From Proteiniphilum propionicum (GTDB lineage: Bacteria; Bacteroidota; Bacteroidia; Bacteroidales; Dysgonomonadaceae), in assembly GCF_022267555.1 (NCBI RefSeq), contig NZ_CP073586.1, positions 310,001 to 374,000 on the forward strand: a DNA stretch of 64,000 bases, written 5' to 3'. Under the pieces are notes generated by a model, which saw only the letters and a program-made list of their open reading frames with translations, ran no database searches and was not told the DNA's origin. Numbering within the stretch: the first letter of the stretch is position 1; the number at the start of each line of letters is the position of its first letter. Both the position numbers and the translations under genes were made by a program. This document shows positions 27,164 through 37,617 of the stretch, piece by piece.

Positions 27164-29203
27164 ATGAAATCAGTAACCACCCTCTTTGGCTTTCTGTTTC
27201 TTTTTACCTCCCTCATATTAGCCCAGGACGAGGTGAAATGGAACTTTTATCTTGAAGATAAAGGAAACGGAGAAATAGATCTGGTTGCCGAAGCAAAAAT
27301 TAAAAAAGGATGGTATCTTTATGATACAGATATACCGGACGGAGGCCCTACACCCACTCAACTCAGCATCGATAAAATTACTGGAGCGGAGCCTTCGGGT
27401 AAATTTCATGCCGATGGTAAGCATGCAACGGTAAAGTACGATGCCATCTTTGGTATGGAAATAGGTAAATTTCAGGATAATGCAAGGTTTGCACAGCGAC
27501 TGAGAGTAACTGATAAGGACAACTTCTCTATTCAGGGCGATGTCCGTGCTCAGGCGTGTGACGACTCAAGCTGCACTCCTCCCCTACCTCACGATTTTTC
27601 GTTTACTTCTGCTCAACTGCCGGTAACATTTACAGAAGCCCGCTCTCCCGTAAAAGAGAACAGTGACGCAACATCTTTTCCGGGATTGTCACCAGTTTTG
27701 GTTAACGATGCTCTGAAAGAATCTACGGCTGACACCTTAACGTCAACGAAGTCGGCTGAGATTGATAGTGATATTTTGTGGGCTCCTGTTATTGAAGAGT
27801 TACAAAATTTCGGGATGAAGGGCAGCACTGCAGGAATGTCGTTGCTCTGGATATTTTTTGCCGGTTTCATCGGCGGCCTAATTGCTTTGGTTACACCCTG
27901 CGTATGGCCAATGATCCCTATGACGGTAAGTTTTTTCCTTAAACGTAATAAAGCAGAGAAGAAAAATGCTATCACCGAAGCAATGGTATATGGAAGCGCC
28001 ATAATTGTTATATATTTAATTCTGGGACTTCTAATTACCGGAATATTTGGCGCCAGTGCGCTGAATAATCTGGCTACCGGCGCACTGTTCAATCTGATCT
28101 TCTTTGCCCTTCTGGTTTTTTTTGCCATCGCCTTTTTTGGCGGCTTTGAGCTGGTGCTGCCATCAAAATGGACAAACAGGATGGATGAAAAAGCAGATAA
28201 GACATCAGGTGCTATAAGCATATTCTTCATGGCTTTTACATTGGTATTGGTGTCATTTTCCTGCACAGGGCCCATCATAGGAACGCTACTGGTGGAAGCT
28301 GCAGTATCGGGCAGCATACTTGGGCCGGCTATCGGTATGCTTGGATTTGCCATTGCCCTTGCAATTCCTTTTGTGCTTTTTGCCATATTCCCTTCATGGC
28401 TGGCCAATATGCCGAAATCAGGAGGTTGGCTCAACTCTGTGAAGGTTGTACTGGGATTCCTTGAGCTGGCACTGGCACTGAAGTTTTTGTCTGTTGCCGA
28501 CCTGGCTTATGGATGGGGGATTCTCGACCGGGAGGTATTCCTTGTGTTGTGGATTGTAATCTTTTTTATGCTTGGGATCTACCTTCTTGGGAAGATAAGG
28601 TTCCCCGGCGACAGTGAACCGCAGCATGTAACCATACCACGACTTTTCCTTTCCATAATATCAATCGCATTTGCCATTTATATGATCCCCGGGTTATGGG
28701 GCGCTCCATTAAAGGCTATCAGCGCCTTCTCGCCTCCTTTGTACACCCAGGACTTTAATCTCTACAAAGGGGAGGTACATGCCAAGACTTTGGATTATGA
28801 AACCGGCATAAAAATGGCAAAGGAACAGGATAAGCCAGTTCTTATAGATTTTTCCGGTTATGGATGTGTAAATTGCCGCAAAATGGAGGCATCGGTATGG
28901 ACCGACCCGCGTGTAAAAAATATCCTTGACAATAAATATATACTCATTACTTTAATGGTAGATGATAAAACCCGCCTTCCGGAAATCATTGAAGTGAATG
29001 AAAACGAAAGGAATACGCGACTGAAAACTATTGGCGATAAATGGAGTTACCTGCAGCGGCACAAGTTCGGAGCCAATGCGCAACCATATTATATAGCACT
29101 TGATCATGAGGGCAAACCGCTAAGCCCTTCATATGCCTACGATGAAAATGTAGAGAAATATTTAGAATTCTTGCAGACAGGATTGACAAACTTTAAAAAA
29201 TAG
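27164..29203 (+). CDS. dsbD: Thiol:disulfide interchange protein DsbD
   Basis: A 679-residue inner-membrane electron carrier that passes reducing power from cytoplasmic thioredoxin to the periplasm. Signal peptide 1-21; N-terminal DsbD-alpha domain (about 25-150, with the pair CDDSSC); eight or so membrane helices (about 215-515) with the paired cysteines in VTPCVWPMIP and SFSCTGPIIG; C-terminal thioredoxin-like gamma domain with YGCVNCRKME. All three redox pairs are intact. The ATG at 27164 follows the promoter box; an in-frame TTG at 27131 is rejected. It could serve NrfA/NrfH maturation and periplasmic thiol systems. Confidence 0.94.
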   Translation: MKSVTTLFGFLFLFTSLILAQDEVKWNFYLEDKGNGEIDLVAEAKIKKGWYLYDTDIPDGGPTPTQLSIDKITGAEPSGKFHADGKHATVKYDAIFGMEIGKFQDNARFAQRLRVTDKDNFSIQGDVRAQACDDSSCTPPLPHDFSFTSAQLPVTFTEARSPVKENSDATSFPGLSPVLVNDALKESTADTLTSTKSAEIDSDILWAPVIEELQNFGMKGSTAGMSLLWIFFAGFIGGLIALVTPCVWPMIPMTVSFFLKRNKAEKKNAITEAMVYGSAIIVIYLILGLLITGIFGASALNNLATGALFNLIFFALLVFFAIAFFGGFELVLPSKWTNRMDEKADKTSGAISIFFMAFTLVLVSFSCTGPIIGTLLVEAAVSGSILGPAIGMLGFAIALAIPFVLFAIFPSWLANMPKSGGWLNSVKVVLGFLELALALKFLSVADLAYGWGILDREVFLVLWIVIFFMLGIYLLGKIRFPGDSEPQHVTIPRLFLSIISIAFAIYMIPGLWGAPLKAISAFSPPLYTQDFNLYKGEVHAKTLDYETGIKMAKEQDKPVLIDFSGYGCVNCRKMEASVWTDPRVKNILDNKYILITLMVDDKTRLPEIIEVNENERNTRLKTIGDKWSYLQRHKFGANAQPYYIALDHEGKPLSPSYAYDENVEKYLEFLQTGLTNFKK

Positions 29204-29210
29204 TTTATCT

Positions 29211-29237
29211 GCATAGGCGCCTCCAAGGCGTCTATGC
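29211..29237 (+). terminator. Strong hairpin between dsbD and mazG
   Basis: GCATAGGCGCC (29211-29221) pairs with GGCGTCTATGC (29227-29237) with one G-U pair and a 5-base loop. There is no long U-tract, and the mazG ATG follows 11 bases later, so it may be an attenuating or processing structure rather than a full stop. Confidence 0.5.
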
Positions 29238-29247
29238 CGTTTCAATT

Positions 29248-30024
29248 ATGAACAGAAGAGAACAAAAACTGGAGGCATTCGGCCGATTGTTGGATATTAT
29301 GGATGAGCTTCGCGAAAAATGCCCATGGGACAGGGTACAGACCAATGAAAGCTTACGGGCAAACACAATAGAGGAAACCTATGAACTGGCTGAAGCAATT
29401 ATCAACAATAATAACAACGAAATAAGAGAGGAGCTTGGCGACCTGCTCCTGCATGTTGTCTTTTACTCTAAGATTGGAGAGGAAAAGAAAGCTTTTGATG
29501 TTGCCGATGTTTGTAACGCCATATGCGACAAGTTGGTCTTCCGCCATCCGCACGTTTTCGGAGATAAGAATGCCGATTCTCCCGTCACTGTAGAAAAATC
29601 GTGGGAGCAAATAAAACTTAAAGAAAACGGGGGAAACAAAACTGTTCTGGAGGGCGTCCCATCGTCACTTCCTTCATTGGTGAAAGCCTACAGGATACAG
29701 GACAAAGCCAGAAACGCCGGATTCGACTGGAACCGGCGCCATGATGTATGGGACAAAGTGAAAGAAGAGATAGGAGAGCTGGAAGTTGAAATCGAAAATA
29801 TGGACCACGACAGGATGGAAGATGAATTCGGCGACATGCTCTTCAGCATCATCAACGCAGCCCGTTTGTATAAGGTGAATCCCGACAATGCACTGGAACG
29901 TACCAATCAAAAATTCATCTACCGGTTTAACTACATGGAGAAGAAGGTGAAGGCAGCAGGACGTTCACTCAAGGATATGTCACTTGAAGAGATGGAGTCT
30001 ATCTGGCAGGAAGCTAAAAGATGA
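29248..30024 (+). CDS. mazG: Nucleoside triphosphate pyrophosphohydrolase MazG
   Basis: A 258-residue protein with two MazG folds. The first carries CPWDRVQTNESLR, EETYEL.EAI and EELGDLLLHVVFY (residues about 24-72); the second carries EIGELEVEIEN and EDEFGDMLFSIIN (about 178-210). The acidic EExxE...ExxD set binds Mg2+. The enzyme hydrolyses NTPs and dNTPs to monophosphates, clearing damaged nucleotides or moderating alarmone levels. It follows dsbD and converges on the UPF0316 gene with one base between stops. Confidence 0.95.
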   Translation: MNRREQKLEAFGRLLDIMDELREKCPWDRVQTNESLRANTIEETYELAEAIINNNNNEIREELGDLLLHVVFYSKIGEEKKAFDVADVCNAICDKLVFRHPHVFGDKNADSPVTVEKSWEQIKLKENGGNKTVLEGVPSSLPSLVKAYRIQDKARNAGFDWNRRHDVWDKVKEEIGELEVEIENMDHDRMEDEFGDMLFSIINAARLYKVNPDNALERTNQKFIYRFNYMEKKVKAAGRSLKDMSLEEMESIWQEAKR

Positions 30025-30025
30025 A

Positions 30026-30589
30026 TTACTTGCCAATACGCCAGCGCGAAAGAATAGTTTTTCTTTTCGGAAATATCCCGTTCTGTTTGGTACGTACATC
30101 CTCCACCACATAGAATATGTTGTTGTCGAAATCGGTTAGCAACTGCTCCAGATTTTTCATCTCTTTGCGGTCGACAACAGTTTCAATAATATCCACCTCT
30201 TTGGTTGAACCCACTCCATGAGTCAACGTTGCTCCAAAGTCGAGCTTATTAAGTGATTGAACCAGTTCTTTGCCATTCTTCTGAGTATAGATACGACATA
30301 ATACAATACCGTATGCAATTCTGTTCTCAATCAAAATACCTACATAATTCCCCGTCGCATAACCGGCAGCATACGATAAATAAGATACCAGATCGTTTGC
30401 ACGGGTAAGTATCTGAGAGATTACAACAATCCAGATAAACACTTCAATAAAACCGATGACAGGAGCTATATTTTTTGCACCTTTCGATACAAAGATTATA
30501 CGCAGTGTGCCCAGTGTCACATCAATAATGCGACCGAAAAAAATGATGACAGGCAATAGCCAGGGATAAACGTCTAAAAAATCGAACAT
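30026..30589 (-). CDS. UPF0316/DUF2179 membrane protein
   Basis: A 187-residue membrane protein. Three helices occupy about residues 10-105 (starting YPWLLPVIIFFGRIIDVTLGTLR over positions 9-31), and a C-terminal cytoplasmic DUF2179 domain (about 110-180) contains THGVGSTKEVDIIETVVDR. The family (YebE/YitT-related) has no settled function; DUF2179 domains are thought to bind a ligand and gate the membrane part. It stands alone between mazG and the threonine aldolase gene. Confidence 0.85.
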   Translation of the reverse strand: MFDFLDVYPWLLPVIIFFGRIIDVTLGTLRIIFVSKGAKNIAPVIGFIEVFIWIVVISQILTRANDLVSYLSYAAGYATGNYVGILIENRIAYGIVLCRIYTQKNGKELVQSLNKLDFGATLTHGVGSTKEVDIIETVVDRKEMKNLEQLLTDFDNNIFYVVEDVRTKQNGIFPKRKTILSRWRIGK

Positions 30590-30647
30590 TATATTATATA
30601 TTTATGATAATCAGGAGAAAGTATTTCAATTGAAAGGGGACATTCCC

Positions 30648-31685
30648 TTATGCTTTTTTTAAATCAGCAAGTTGTTTCAGATAACTGACAAACTGCTCAA
30701 TATCCTCATCAGTGGTATCCCATGAACATACAAGTCGCATTTCATTGCGGCTCTCATCCCAGTCGTAGAAAAAGTAGCGCTCCCTGAGCTTGTCTGTTAT
30801 CTCTTTAGGAAGAATAAAGAACAGGGCATTCGATTGTACCGGTTGTGTAATTTCTATTCCCTCAATTCTGCTCATTTCGCCATGTAGCTTCTGTGCTGCA
30901 TTATTTGATCTCTTAGCATTATCCAGCCAGATGTTTTCATTCAAATATGGAATAAACTGTGCAGAAATAAATCGCATCTTGGAATAAAGTTGAGTAGTTT
31001 GCTTCCGGTAATATTTTAGATTCTCCGCCAACTCTTTACGCAATGGCACCAAGGCTTCACCAAACATCAACCCGTTTTTGGTACCTCCCAAAGTGAAAAT
31101 ATCAACACCGCAATCTACAGTTATCTCCTTAAGTGAAATATTTAACCAGGCACATGCATTGGCAATTCGAGTTCCGTCAACAAAGAGATACATATCATGC
31201 CGGTGAGCCAGATCAGCAAGTGCCTTCACTTCCTGCGGTGTATAAGCGGTACCCAGCTCTGTAGTTTGAGAGATAGCTATCACTTTCGGCTGAGAGTGAT
31301 GTTCAAATCCAAAACCATGCAAATATGGAAGAACCAGGCTGGGGGTCAGCTTGCCGTCAGGCGTTGGAATCTCTTTGAGAGATGCCCCTGTAATCTTAAC
31401 GGGCGCACCGCATTCGTCCACGGCAATATGGGCAGTCGAAGCACATAGGATAGAATGGAATGGCATTGTACAAGCCTGTAATGCAACAACATTAGCTCCC
31501 GTTCCATTAAACACAAAACAGGAAGCCACCTTTTTATCCCCAAGGATAGAGCAGATAATCCTTTCTGCTTCACAAGTCCACTCATCATCGCCATAGGCAA
31601 TTGCGTGTCCTGTGTTCACATCTGCCAAAGCCTCCATTATTCGCGGATGAACACCTGAATTATTGTCGCTTCCAAAGCTTCTCAT
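30648..31685 (-). CDS. ltaE: Low-specificity L-threonine aldolase
   Basis: A 345-residue PLP enzyme that cleaves threonine or allo-threonine to glycine and acetaldehyde. The family start (MRSFGSDNNSGVHP), the YGDDEWTCEAE block, FVDGTRIANA with its cofactor-binding Asp/Arg, and the Schiff-base lysine in LGGTKNG are all present. The ATG at 31685 is chosen because family members begin at MRSF.SDN; an in-frame ATG at 31754 would add 23 unrelated residues and run into the repeat at 31747-31845. It lies downstream of metH on the same strand and could feed glycine to one-carbon metabolism. Confidence 0.93.
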   Translation of the reverse strand: MRSFGSDNNSGVHPRIMEALADVNTGHAIAYGDDEWTCEAERIICSILGDKKVASCFVFNGTGANVVALQACTMPFHSILCASTAHIAVDECGAPVKITGASLKEIPTPDGKLTPSLVLPYLHGFGFEHHSQPKVIAISQTTELGTAYTPQEVKALADLAHRHDMYLFVDGTRIANACAWLNISLKEITVDCGVDIFTLGGTKNGLMFGEALVPLRKELAENLKYYRKQTTQLYSKMRFISAQFIPYLNENIWLDNAKRSNNAAQKLHGEMSRIEGIEITQPVQSNALFFILPKEITDKLRERYFFYDWDESRNEMRLVCSWDTTDEDIEQFVSYLKQLADLKKA

Positions 31686-31746
31686 AATAGTCTTTCCATT
31701 TTTGATCCAAATATTTTTGGATAATTCGTTTAAATAATTTTTATAC

Positions 31747-31845
31747 GAGCCCACTTAAAAGAAGTCGTTTTTCAATAAAACAGCCCTGAATAACTGTCAG
31801 TTGAATTTTAAAAACTCTTATTCCTACATTTTTTCAAGTAGGCTC
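31747..31845. repeat. 99-bp intergenic inverted-repeat element, possible copy D
   Basis: Begins GAGCCCACTTAAAAGAA (31747-31763) and ends with its near-perfect inverted copy (TTTTTTCAAGTAGGCTC, 31829-31845), with a GTTGAATTTT core in the middle. Length, GAG...CTC ends and position between genes resemble copies A-C, but internal identity is weak, so its membership in that family is provisional. Confidence 0.5.
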
Positions 31846-31894
31846 TTATATTATATTTTGAAATGAAAGCGTTTTCATTTACAAAATCATGCGT

Positions 31895-31989
31895 TTACAA
31901 TTTATATGTTGTTTACCTCAGGTTTTTTCTCGTTCATCATCGCTATATAACAGATTAGCTTACAATTTATATGTTGTTTACCTCAGGTT
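31895..31989. repeat. 30-bp direct repeat duplicating the end of metH
   Basis: An identical 30-base sequence occurs at 31895-31924 and 31960-31989 (period 65). The right copy contains the last three codons and stop of metH; the left copy repeats them just downstream. It looks like a short tandem duplication or slippage product; only the right copy is translated as MetH. Confidence 0.75.
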
Positions 31990-34900
31990 GGCAAGCAGGA
32001 ACTTCCTAATCTCTTCCGGCTTCATTCCTTTACGTTGTGCATAGTCGGCCACCTGCTCTTCCGATATCTCACCTATTGCAAAATATTTCGAGCAGGGATG
32101 TGCGAAAAAGAACCCGCTAACCGAAGCATTGGGATACATTACGCCATTCCCGGTGAGAGAGATGCCAATATCAGCTGTTGAAAGCATATCATGCAGCTTA
32201 AAATTCACCGTCTGATCAGGTATGGACGGGTACCCCACCGCGGGGCGAATACCATTATACTTACAAGCAAACATCTCCGCGATGGATAGTTCCTCATCAG
32301 CTGCATACCCCCAGTAATAGCGTCGTACTTTTGCATGCAACCATTCTGTTGCCGCTTCCGCCAGACGGTCTAACAGCGACTTCATAAGCAGAGAAGAGTA
32401 CTCATCTCCATCGTCCTTATATCTGAGCAGCAGATCATCAGCACCGCAGCCGGCCGTAACCGCGAAAGCACCAACGTAATCTTTCTTACCCGAACTGTAT
32501 GGAGCAATAAAATCGCTTAAGCAAAGATACTCATTTTTTTCATTCTTCTTTTGTTGCCGCAGAAATGGGAACTGCACCCCGCCAATATTAATAGTGTCAT
32601 TTTTGCTGTAAGCTTCATAAATACCAAAAACAGCTCTTATATAATCCACATTATCCGACACAAACCTTTGCAGCATTTCCAGGGCATCGTAATACAGCTT
32701 CGCGGCTTCCTGCCCTTTCTCGCGATCATCGTCACGATACGACTCAAGCCACATGGCACGAGCATTAATGCTGTTATTAATTTTGGTTATAGTATGAAAT
32801 TTTGCCGGCAGATTCCATGCATGAAAGAAAAATTTCCAGTCTATATAGGGAATAACCCATGCAATCTTTATATCATCAAGCTTCACTCGCCCCAAGGTAA
32901 CCGGGGCAACCGCTTTAAAATTGCTCCAGTCCATAGAACAGGCATTGAGCCTTGCCTCATCAAGAGAGACCAGCTCAGAAACTTTACGGGACTGGTTTTC
33001 ACGAAGCAATGTATACTCATTGCGTACCTTATGAATATAATCGCTCCTGTTTTCCTCACTCATCAGATTGGCAACTGCCAAAGGGCTCTGCGATGCATCT
33101 TTCACGTAAACGACCGCACCCTGTGTATATCTGGGTTCAATCTTGATTGCCGTGTGAAGCTTAGAGGTGGTAGCTCCTCCTATCAACAGAGGGATGGTAA
33201 ATCCGGCTTTTTCCATCTCTTCGGCTACAATCGCCATCTCTTCAAGAGAGGGTGTGATCAGTCCGCTTAACCCTACAATATCAGGCTTTTCCTTGATCAC
33301 TGCCTCAATGATTTTACCGGGAGGGACCATGACGCCCAGGTCGATGATCTCGTAATTGTTGCATGCAAGTACAATAGAGACAATATTTTTACCAATATCA
33401 TGCACATCTCCTTTTACAGTAGCAAGCATTACAGTACCTGCTTTACGCGCCTTGCCACCGGACGATTTTTCAGCTTCAATGGCTGGTTGCAGGATGGCTA
33501 CGGCATTTTTCATTGTACGTGCAGCTTTCACCACCTGGGGCAGGAACATTTTACCTTCCCCGAAAAGATCTCCCACACGATTCATACCTGCCATTAGCGG
33601 TTTATCAATAATATCCACCGCTCGAGGGTATTTCTTCAGTGCTTCGTCAAGATCCTCTTCCAGATAATCCCCTACTCCTTTTACCAACGCATATTTCAAC
33701 CGTTCTTCTATCGGTAGGATACGCCACTCCTCTGTTCTTGATTGTTCCGGGTTAAATGTCTTTTCACTCTTTATCTTCTCTGCATAGGCCATTAGCCGGT
33801 CAGTGGCATCATCACACCTATTCAGCACCACATCCTCCACCAGCTCTTTTACATCATAAGGAATATCTTCGTAGATAACCGATTGAGAAGGATTCACAAT
33901 CCCCATATCCAATCCCGCATTGATGGCATGATAAAGAAAAACTGAGTGCATTATCTCCCGTACATTTTCATTGCCACGGAATGAAAATGAGAGATTGCTA
34001 ACCCCTCCGCTCACTTTGGCATAAGGCAAATTATCTTTAATCCATTTAACAGTATTAATGAAGTCAACCGCGTAGTTCCTGTGTTCATCAATGCCGGTAG
34101 CGACAGAAAGGACATTGGGATCGAAGATTATATCTTTTGCATCGAATCCGTGCTCCGTAAGCAATTTGTACGCACGGCTACAAATCCCGATACGTCGTTC
34201 AAAGTTATCTGCCTGGCCCGTTTCATCGAAAGCCATCACAACAACTGCCGCACCATATCTCTGCACAAGCCCGGCCTGTCTCAGAAACTCCGCCTCACCA
34301 TTCTTCAGAGAGATGGAGTTGACAATCGCCTTGCCCTGAATACATTTCAGGCCGGCTTCAAGCACCTCCCATTTTGAAGAGTCAATCATTACAGGTACTC
34401 GAGACACATCGGGGTCGGAAGCAAGCATGTTGAGAAAACTCGTCATCTCCTGCACTCCATCAAGCAGTCCATCGTCCATATTGACATCCAGCACCTGTGC
34501 TCCATCCTCCACCTGCTTTCGGGCTATATGCAGGGCTTCATCATATTTCTTCTGCTGAATAAGCCTCAGGAATTTTCTTGATCCTGCCACATTGCATCGC
34601 TCTCCTATATTCAAAAACCTGATCTGTGGCGACACCTCCAGCATTTCCAAACCCGACAGTTGTAAATATTTCGGCGGGGCCGATTTCCGGTGCGGCACGG
34701 CTCCCTCTACCAATTGCACATACTCTGCAATATGAGCGGGAGTGGTACCGCAACATCCACCCACAATATTTACAAGACCCTCATCAATAAACTCTTTAAT
34801 CTGTGCTGCCATCTTTTCAGGTGTCTCATCATATTCACCTAACTGATTTGGCAGCCCGGCATTGGGATAGGTAGAGATATAACATGGTGCAATACGTCCC

Positions 34901-35667
34901 AACTCTTTCACATACGGCTTTAGTTCAACTGCACCGAATGAACAGTTCAGGCCTAATGCCAGAGGTTTGGCATGACTCACGGAAGTAACAAAAGCATTCA
35001 GTGTTTGGCCTGAGAGGGTACGCCCTGCCTTGTCAGAGAGAGTTGCGGAGAGAATGAGTGGTATTTTCCTGCCTGTCTCAGCAGCAGCCTCTTCGGCAGC
35101 AAAGATTGCGGCTTTAGCATTAAGAGTATCAAAAATGGTCTCTATCATCAGCAGATCCACACCTCCCTCAACAAGTGCCAAGATCTGCTCTTTATATGCA
35201 GCTTTGAAGCCGTCGAACGTAACAGAGCGATACATTGGGTTCTCCACCTGCGGACTCATTGATGCTGTCTTGTTGGTAGGCCCGATGGAGCCGGCAACAA
35301 AACGGGGCTTGTCTGGCGTTTTCAGTGTATATTCATCTGCAGCTTCTCGCGCAAGCCTGGCAGCAGAGAGATTTATTTCGGTAGCCAGGTGGCTCATATG
35401 GTAATCGTGCAAAGATATCGCAGTTGCGTTAAACGTATTAGTCTCTATGATATCGGCTCCTGCAGCAAGGTATTCCCTGTGAATCTCGCCAATTATATCG
35501 GGACGAGTGATCGAAAGCAGGTCGTTATTGCCTTTAAGCAGCGATTGAGATCCTTTAAAACGTTCACCACGAAAATCTGCTTCAGTTAGTTTGTAGCACT
35601 GTATCATTGTACCCATTGCACCATCGAGAATCAGGATGCGATCGGATAATATTTCTTCAATATTCAT
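31978..35667 (-). CDS. metH: Cobalamin-dependent methionine synthase
   Basis: A full-length 1229-residue MetH that transfers a methyl group from 5-methyltetrahydrofolate to homocysteine. Domains in order: homocysteine/Zn domain (about 1-330; ligands in LNCSFG and GGCCGTTP), folate domain (about 350-620), cap and B12 domain (about 645-890) with DVHDIGKN, where His756 ligates cobalt, and the activation domain (about 905-1229) that binds S-adenosylmethionine ([12 protein letters not shown]). A -7 box (TAATTTTG, 35699-35706, minus strand) lies upstream. No cobalamin riboswitch is visible in the 214-base leader region. The extreme 3' end is duplicated downstream. Confidence 0.97.
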   Translation of the reverse strand: MNIEEILSDRILILDGAMGTMIQCYKLTEADFRGERFKGSQSLLKGNNDLLSITRPDIIGEIHREYLAAGADIIETNTFNATAISLHDYHMSHLATEINLSAARLAREAADEYTLKTPDKPRFVAGSIGPTNKTASMSPQVENPMYRSVTFDGFKAAYKEQILALVEGGVDLLMIETIFDTLNAKAAIFAAEEAAAETGRKIPLILSATLSDKAGRTLSGQTLNAFVTSVSHAKPLALGLNCSFGAVELKPYVKELGRIAPCYISTYPNAGLPNQLGEYDETPEKMAAQIKEFIDEGLVNIVGGCCGTTPAHIAEYVQLVEGAVPHRKSAPPKYLQLSGLEMLEVSPQIRFLNIGERCNVAGSRKFLRLIQQKKYDEALHIARKQVEDGAQVLDVNMDDGLLDGVQEMTSFLNMLASDPDVSRVPVMIDSSKWEVLEAGLKCIQGKAIVNSISLKNGEAEFLRQAGLVQRYGAAVVVMAFDETGQADNFERRIGICSRAYKLLTEHGFDAKDIIFDPNVLSVATGIDEHRNYAVDFINTVKWIKDNLPYAKVSGGVSNLSFSFRGNENVREIMHSVFLYHAINAGLDMGIVNPSQSVIYEDIPYDVKELVEDVVLNRCDDATDRLMAYAEKIKSEKTFNPEQSRTEEWRILPIEERLKYALVKGVGDYLEEDLDEALKKYPRAVDIIDKPLMAGMNRVGDLFGEGKMFLPQVVKAARTMKNAVAILQPAIEAEKSSGGKARKAGTVMLATVKGDVHDIGKNIVSIVLACNNYEIIDLGVMVPPGKIIEAVIKEKPDIVGLSGLITPSLEEMAIVAEEMEKAGFTIPLLIGGATTSKLHTAIKIEPRYTQGAVVYVKDASQSPLAVANLMSEENRSDYIHKVRNEYTLLRENQSRKVSELVSLDEARLNACSMDWSNFKAVAPVTLGRVKLDDIKIAWVIPYIDWKFFFHAWNLPAKFHTITKINNSINARAMWLESYRDDDREKGQEAAKLYYDALEMLQRFVSDNVDYIRAVFGIYEAYSKNDTINIGGVQFPFLRQQKKNEKNEYLCLSDFIAPYSSGKKDYVGAFAVTAGCGADDLLLRYKDDGDEYSSLLMKSLLDRLAEAATEWLHAKVRRYYWGYAADEELSIAEMFACKYNGIRPAVGYPSIPDQTVNFKLHDMLSTADIGISLTGNGVMYPNASVSGFFFAHPCSKYFAIGEISEEQVADYAQRKGMKPEEIRKFLLANLR

Positions 35668-35698
35668 TGATTTTGTTTATTCTTGTTTTTAATAAACG

Positions 35699-35706
35699 CA
35701 AAATTA
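35699..35706 (-). promoter_or_regulatory. -7 box of metH
   Basis: TAATTTTG on the minus strand fits TAnnTTTG and lies 31 bases before the metH ATG; a -33 TTTG at the right distance is not seen. Confidence 0.4.
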
Positions 35707-35881
35707 ATTGTTATCTGCCATCCGGCACATAGAAATCGGCACAAACTGCCTTAAATGTCCAGATCTCTTTGTTAATAACTGTAATCTGTTGTTCGGCAAA
35801 ATACAATCATCGCTATAAAACAGCACAACCAAACAGTTGTCAGACTCTTATAGTTTCAAAATTAAACATTAAAACTGATAT

Positions 35882-36826
35882 TCAAACACCTTCAATCTTT
35901 ATGCCAATATCCCCATACCTTAATTTCATGATAACCCTTCTTATCCATACTACCAGCCAGGCAGCCACAAATCTGACTCCAAGTATCCACCAGATTGAAA
36001 CACCAAGTGCAACGAACAAAAGATTGTCTTCCAGAACAGAGTGAGATACAGCAAGGTGATAATTCAGCAGGCTTGCATCGGTTCTTGTCACCTTTCCCTC
36101 CCTCATCTGATCCATCATCAGCGCCCCGCCATAAGCCAGACCCACTATATAGCCGATAAGCCACAGGAATCCTGTACTCTCCGGCAATCCAAAAAACTTC
36201 AATATGGGTGCTATTCCCCTGCTTAGTTTGGGAATAAGTTTATAAGCCTCTAGAATGTTATACAGCAAATTCAACATAAACACTATAGAGGTTATAAGCA
36301 GCGCAATACTCATCGAACTCTTCAGCCACGCAAGCAACACATCTGCCACGGAGTTCATGGCTTTTACGCCGACATGTGAGAAAACAGGCATACCCATGTT
36401 TTGAGGGAGAATAAGGTTCAGCACCACACCGGTAATTATACTCATTGCAATCCGCAATATTGACATAGACCAGAACGAAGTACCTGTCTTTGCCTGAATA
36501 GCACTCTCCACGGGAAGGTTATGAGATATCTGGCACATCAGCGCAAGTATGGTCAGTTCCCTCAGCGTAAGGGGCATTGATGTAATAATTGCCAAAGGGG
36601 CATAGAGAGGTAGAAAAATACTTGTAATGAAAACAATGGCCGTACTTCCGGGCAAGCCCATATATACAAAAACCGGGTCAAGAAATTTGGCTAAATAGGC
36701 AAGGGCTCCAAAATAGTCCAGGAATCTGACTGCCAAGGATATCGGAAGAATTATTTTAAGCAGCCACAGGGTTGTGTAGCCCGATTTTTTTACAGCAGGG
36801 AAAAATATATCGTTTCTAAACTGCAT
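35882..36826 (-). CDS. Nucleoside-recognition (Gate) domain membrane protein
   Basis: A 314-residue inner-membrane protein with about eight hydrophobic helices. It has two Gate-type halves: ILPISLAVRFLDYFG....FLDPVFVYMGLPG early, and ILKFFGLPESTGFLWLIGYIVG (spread over about 215-236) late, with HNLPVESAI between. The family (SpmA/SpmB, YjiH-like) is believed to transport or recognise nucleosides or ions; no substrate is proven. It is an isolated gene between smpB and metH. Its overall plan, a fused two-Gate protein, is common in Bacteroidota. Confidence 0.82.
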   Translation of the reverse strand: MQFRNDIFFPAVKKSGYTTLWLLKIILPISLAVRFLDYFGALAYLAKFLDPVFVYMGLPGSTAIVFITSIFLPLYAPLAIITSMPLTLRELTILALMCQISHNLPVESAIQAKTGTSFWSMSILRIAMSIITGVVLNLILPQNMGMPVFSHVGVKAMNSVADVLLAWLKSSMSIALLITSIVFMLNLLYNILEAYKLIPKLSRGIAPILKFFGLPESTGFLWLIGYIVGLAYGGALMMDQMREGKVTRTDASLLNYHLAVSHSVLEDNLLFVALGVSIWWILGVRFVAAWLVVWIRRVIMKLRYGDIGIKIEGV

Positions 36827-36963
36827 TGATAAATACGAAAATTAAGTAAATAAAAACTCTACAAGTATAAAGCTATGAAATATGGTAATAAGTGATTCTT
36901 GTGATGATACACAACTCTCAGTTGTGCGTGCATTAAAACATAAAATTTGTCAGTAAGAGCTTA

Positions 36964-37416
36964 TTACTTTTTAAACATCCTGTCCATATCCCTCTTATCC
37001 TCCTTCTCTTTCAGTGACTGCCGTTTGTCGTACTGCCTTTTTCCTCTGGCCACTGCAATCACCAGCTTTGCCAGTCCTTTCTCGTTAATGAACAAACGAA
37101 CGGGAATAATTGTAAATCCTGTCTCCTTGGTCAACCGTGAAAGTTTTCGCAGCTCGTTCCTGTTAAGCAACAGTTTCCGGTCGCGGCGAGCATTGTGATT
37201 ATTATAGGTGCCGTAAAAATATTCCGATATATGCATATTACGCACCCATAATTCGCCATTTTGGAACAAACAATAGGTATCCACAAGGCCAGCCTTGCCT
37301 AAACGGATCGATTTTATCTCAGTACCTGTAAGTACAATACCTGCAGTGAAAGTCTCAACCAGTTCGTAGTCGAACGTGGCACGCTTGTTCTTTATATTTA
37401 TTGGAGCTTGCTTCAT
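36964..37416 (-). CDS. smpB: SsrA-binding protein SmpB
   Basis: A 150-residue oligonucleotide-binding protein needed for tmRNA rescue of stalled ribosomes. Typical blocks are NKRATFDYE at the start, [13 protein letters not shown], ...[12 protein letters not shown], and the C-terminal basic tail ([24 protein letters not shown] over the last 40 residues), which enters the mRNA channel. Length is normal. It follows copy B of the 109-bp element and the second Yip1-type gene; the tmRNA gene is not in the window. Confidence 0.97.
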   Translation of the reverse strand: MKQAPINIKNKRATFDYELVETFTAGIVLTGTEIKSIRLGKAGLVDTYCLFQNGELWVRNMHISEYFYGTYNNHNARRDRKLLLNRNELRKLSRLTKETGFTIIPVRLFINEKGLAKLVIAVARGKRQYDKRQSLKEKEDKRDMDRMFKK

Positions 37417-37508
37417 ACGATTATATTATTTTTTACATCAAGGTGAACAGCACTCGCTGCAATAATGTAGCCTTTCCTGGAAACATTTTGCCTGCAAGTT
37501 TCATTATT

Positions 37509-37616
37509 GAGTTCCCTCCGAAAAGTCTCTATTATTAAAATAGGATCAAAATAGCTGTTGATATTCAATACATTACGAATGGTCATTCTTTATATTTTGA
37601 TTTCAGGAACGGACTC
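37509..37616. repeat. 108-bp intergenic element, copy B
   Basis: Starts GAGTTCCCTCCGAAAAGTC and ends ...TTCAGGAACGGACTC, an inverted match to the start. The palindromic core GTTGATATTCAAT (37557-37569) lies at offset 48, exactly as in copies A and C. It directly abuts the stop codon of the minus-strand Yip1-type gene (37618). Confidence 0.65.
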
Positions 37617-37617
37617 A

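Noticed and set aside
27613-28434. Long minus-strand open frame (273 codons) opposite dsbD
   Set aside because: Its translation is a mirror of the hydrophobic dsbD helices, has no domain and no promoter; dsbD on the other strand has all redox motifs.
32551-33270. 239-codon plus-strand frame opposite metH
   Set aside because: It overlaps the B12 and activation domains of an intact MetH and matches no family.
35668-35881. Cobalamin riboswitch upstream of metH
   Set aside because: No B12 box or long structured leader was found; only a -7 box is visible.
36910-36926. Hairpin CACAACT/AGTTGTG as smpB terminator
   Set aside because: The stem is perfect but has no U-tract on the minus strand and a 3-base loop; evidence is too weak to call a terminator.
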